Below the pieces are notes generated by a model. The model saw only the letters and a program-made list of their open reading frames with translations, had not been told where the DNA came from and did not search any database. Shown one piece after another: positions 61,876 to 64,000 of a stretch of 64,000 nt of DNA. Within the stretch, counting starts at the first letter, position 1; every line of letters starts with the position of its first letter. The stretch covers positions 969,501 to 1,033,500 of the forward strand of contig OW568862.1 in assembly GCA_938743325.2 (NCBI GenBank). Direction: 5' to 3'. The position numbers and the translations under genes were made by a program. Source of the DNA: Pycnococcus provasolii. Its lineage: Eukaryota > Chlorophyta > Pseudoscourfieldiophyceae > Pseudoscourfieldiales > Pycnococcaceae.

Positions 61876-62498
61876 ATGAAAATATTATTCACACACACAC
61901 ACACACACATACACACACAAACCACGAACATAAATACACGACGAGGTGGTAACGAGGTGTTGAGAACCACCTACCTGGACGACTGCTGGAGCCTGGAGGG
62001 GAAGAAAAAGGCGCGCCATACATAGGACTGACCATGACGAACAAAAACACACCTTGGAACGAACAAAGAAAAACAGGTCCCTACTAAACCCTAACCCTAA
62101 CTCCAAGATTAGGGCTACAGTAACCCTAGTCCTAACCCTAACCCTAACCCTAACCCAGGGCAGTTCGTTCATCGTTGTTGTTTCTGTTTCCTCCCAATGG
62201 GCAAGCAATCTCAGGTAACTTATTAACTTATTACAGATGTGAATTGTGCACAGAATGAGACAAAACGGTTAAAAGGTTTGACCAAGCTTAACAGTTGAGC
62301 TTTTCCCACCTTAGACTACCCTTAAACTTTACCGGGTAACATTTCCTGACCTATTACCCGGTCGAAAGATTGGCAACCTTTCCCTTGCAAGAGGTCCTTG
62401 CAAGCCCCTCTCCTCTCCGTCCTCGGCCCCCCCCGCCCCCGGGACTCCCCCGAAGGGTCGGCCAGTTGACTCCAGTCAGAGCCCCTCCAGAGCCAGCC
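61876..62498. other. Intergenic region with CA repeat and telomere-like array
   Basis: About 620 bases. A (CA)n tract at 61891-61918 follows the prefoldin stop; a CCCTAA-type array is listed separately; a TACAGTA box is at 62117. GTTACCCGG words near 62340-62360. No gene was recognised. Confidence 0.5.
62086..62158. repeat. Mixed-orientation CCCTAA/TTAGGG array
   Basis: Two CCCTAA units, one inverted TTAGGG, then six CCCTAA/CCTAGT units. It lies about 340 bases upstream of the last gene. Confidence 0.9.
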
Positions 62499-64000
62499 AT
62501 GGACCAGCTCGCGCAGGCTGTGAGCGTCGTCGTGCGCAAGTCGTCGCGCGAACGGCCGCGCAGATTCCGGGTCACCGCGCTCGAAATCGCGCCCAGGTCT
62601 GTCCAGACGCTCGACGAGGGGGAAAACGAAAGACACGCGACGCTGCACATCACCGTGCTCGGTGACGCCATGCCCAAGTCGTCGCCGTACCACACAGGCG
62701 TGTTCCCGCTCGAAATTCGACTGTGCCAGCCGAGGTCAGGGCCGCCGGTGGCCACCGCGCTCAGGTTCGTCGCGGACGTGTACCACCCGGCGTTCAACAG
62801 AACGAGAGAGGGCGTCGACCACACGCAGTGCGACCACACGCTGCCGAGCCTGCACCTCATGTCGCCGAGGCTCTGGAAGATACTCGAGGAAGTGTGGAAC
62901 CTCCTCGTCGACGGAGGCGACGCGACGATGAACTCGAGCCTGCAGGACACGACGCGCTCGAGTGCGGGCCTGGCGCTGGCCCGCGAGAGGGCGCAAAGTC
63001 CTTCCGTCTTCAACAGTAAGGCGATGTCGTGGTCAGCCGCCGTCGACGCGGCAAGACCGAGGCTGCGAAGACAAACGTTAGACCCGACGTTCGAGGAACT
63101 CTTCGACGGGCCCGACGCGACAGCGAAGTTCACAGAAAGGCTGCGCCGCGAGGGTCGGCGCATCGACGTGGCGGCCAAGAAGCTGCTTCCTGAAATAAGA
63201 AGCGAGAAGCTGGCGCAAGGACGCAGTGGCGCCGCTACGACGCGCGTTCGCCCTCAGTTCCTCTACACACGATCGCTCGCATTCCAGTACCGGCACAAGC
63301 TCGGTGCGCAGCTGTTCGAGGCGTTCGATGGAACGTTCTTGTCGAGTGCGGACATCATGCCGGCGCCGACATCCTCGTTCCCGAAGGAGGCGGCTACGGC
63401 AGGAAAGCGCGTCGGGTCGACGGTGCCGCACCCGATGGCTGTCGACGCCTTGTACGGACCGCCAAGCCTGAGCGCGCCTCCCGTTCCTATCGGGCAGCCT
63501 ATCGTGAAGGACGCCGGACCAACGCAGGCGGTGGTGCACGTGACGATGCGCAGCAAGCGCTACGCGTCGGGCCCGGGAATGAATGGTGGGTGCGGGGCAG
63601 TCGTTTCGATCGATGGAATCGCGTACACCAAGCGCGTTGACGTGAACTTCATGCCAGGAGGCTACTCGCTCCTGCTCCTGCGCGACACCGACCTTGCCGT
63701 GCTGCACTATGCGCAGTACTCGCGAAGCCATCCCAGTGGACTGCGCGAGTTCTTCGCCGCGCTGATGAGCCGTCCGGGCGATAGCATCGCTATCGCGTTC
63801 GTCGATAATTGGCAGGCGGACGGCGTGCGCGACGCTTCGTGGATCAGCGCCATGGGAACGAATGGTGCGGATCTCCTCCGCAAGTGTGGATGTCGCGTGT
63901 GGCCGAATGCGCTGGACGAGGCGGCTCGCGCTGGACGGCAGGCGTGCCTGCACCTGAAGGACCATCCTAGCAGCGGAATCGGTTGGGATCGAATCGGTGG
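62499..64000 (+). CDS. E2/UEV-like domain fused to ILEI/FAM3-like domain, 3' end beyond window
   Basis: Open from ATG 62499 to the window edge, at least 500 residues. Seen: residues about 40-150 follow the ubiquitin-conjugating fold: GDAMPKSSPYHTGVFPLEIR, then RFVADVYHPAF, then DHTQCDHTLPSLHLMSPRLW and KILEEVWNLLVDG. In true E2 enzymes HPN is followed by the active Cys; here Cys111 (HTQCD) is near the right place but the text is closer to inactive UEV/AKTIP types. Residues about 340-490 resemble an ILEI/FAM3-type domain: GGYSLLLLRDTDLAVLHYAQ, LREFFAALMSRPGDSIAIAF and WISAMGTNGADLLRKCG. A middle region (160-330) is helical, rich in Arg and Ser. The pairing is unusual and both calls rest on pattern memory. 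Role unknown. Confidence 0.55.
   Translation, partial: MDQLAQAVSVVVRKSSRERPRRFRVTALEIAPRSVQTLDEGENERHATLHITVLGDAMPKSSPYHTGVFPLEIRLCQPRSGPPVATALRFVADVYHPAFNRTREGVDHTQCDHTLPSLHLMSPRLWKILEEVWNLLVDGGDATMNSSLQDTTRSSAGLALARERAQSPSVFNSKAMSWSAAVDAARPRLRRQTLDPTFEELFDGPDATAKFTERLRREGRRIDVAAKKLLPEIRSEKLAQGRSGAATTRVRPQFLYTRSLAFQYRHKLGAQLFEAFDGTFLSSADIMPAPTSSFPKEAATAGKRVGSTVPHPMAVDALYGPPSLSAPPVPIGQPIVKDAGPTQAVVHVTMRSKRYASGPGMNGGCGAVVSIDGIAYTKRVDVNFMPGGYSLLLLRDTDLAVLHYAQYSRSHPSGLREFFAALMSRPGDSIAIAFVDNWQADGVRDASWISAMGTNGADLLRKCGCRVWPNALDEAARAGRQACLHLKDHPSSGIGWDRIG

Noticed and set aside
1-64000. CRISPR array, rRNA operon, LTR or Polinton-type element
   Set aside because: No spaced direct repeats, rRNA text, long terminal repeats, reverse transcriptase, or capsid-type genes were seen.

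Overview
This is a eukaryotic nuclear window, most likely from a small GC-rich green alga of the prasinophyte or core-chlorophyte grade. The evidence is a chlorophyll-binding LHC protein of green (CP26/CP29-like) type, a nuclear-encoded plastid bL12 ribosomal protein, a TALE homeodomain regulator, short GT-AG introns with CTAAC/TACTAAC branch sites, TGTAA poly(A)-type motifs just after many stop codons, and TTAGGG-type repeats. I cannot name the species from sequence alone. No CRISPR array, prokaryotic operon, rRNA or convincing tRNA was seen.

Layout. 1-11.9 kb: an edge-truncated RAD4/XPC repair protein (-), a C12orf56/DUF4551-like protein (+), a full-length ABCC transporter (-), and a small two-exon protein predicted to enter the thylakoid (-). 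12.4-18.7 kb is a decayed island: a Pif1/Helitron-type helicase scrap, a frame-broken surface-protein pseudogene with LamG-like modules, an IK/RED splicing-factor copy with an in-frame TGA whose 3' end runs into that pseudogene, and an AP2-like ORF with telomere-like repeats in its reading frame. 19-25 kb: plastid and translation genes (LHC, uS11, bL12), a Nudix hydrolase and a hypothetical protein. 25-41.9 kb: a KLHDC4-like Kelch protein, a hypothetical protein, a 1,844-residue Cache-domain receptor with seven or so membrane helices and an EF-hand, a coiled-coil protein, a CD-M6PR/ATG27-like lectin receptor, and a three-exon TALE homeodomain gene. 43-55 kb: a P2-type cation ATPase, a MINDY deubiquitinase, a small LRR protein, a mitochondrial phosphate carrier, a plastid-type atypical SDR, and the BCKDH E2 subunit. 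55-64 kb: a tyrosine-recombinase (Crypton-like) protein, a four-CX9C protein, a RING-LON protein with a CaaX end, a GNAT acetyltransferase, prefoldin subunit 3, and an edge-truncated protein combining an E2/UEV-like fold with an ILEI/FAM3-like domain.

The genes do not form one pathway. Shared themes are protein quality control and ubiquitin (MINDY, RING-LON, E2-like, prefoldin), organelle metabolism (LHC, bL12, SDR, BCKDH-E2, phosphate carrier) and membrane sensing or transport (ABCC, P2 ATPase, Cache receptor, M6PR-like). Intergenic DNA carries three recurring motifs close to gene starts: TTAGGG/CCCTAA arrays, AACCCCGAATT-type boxes and TACAGTA/TACTGTA boxes. The strongest leads are the E2/UEV-ILEI combination, the Cache receptor-channel, the broken IK gene and its junction with the pseudogene, the promoter-proximal telomere-like arrays, and the quadruple CX9C protein.
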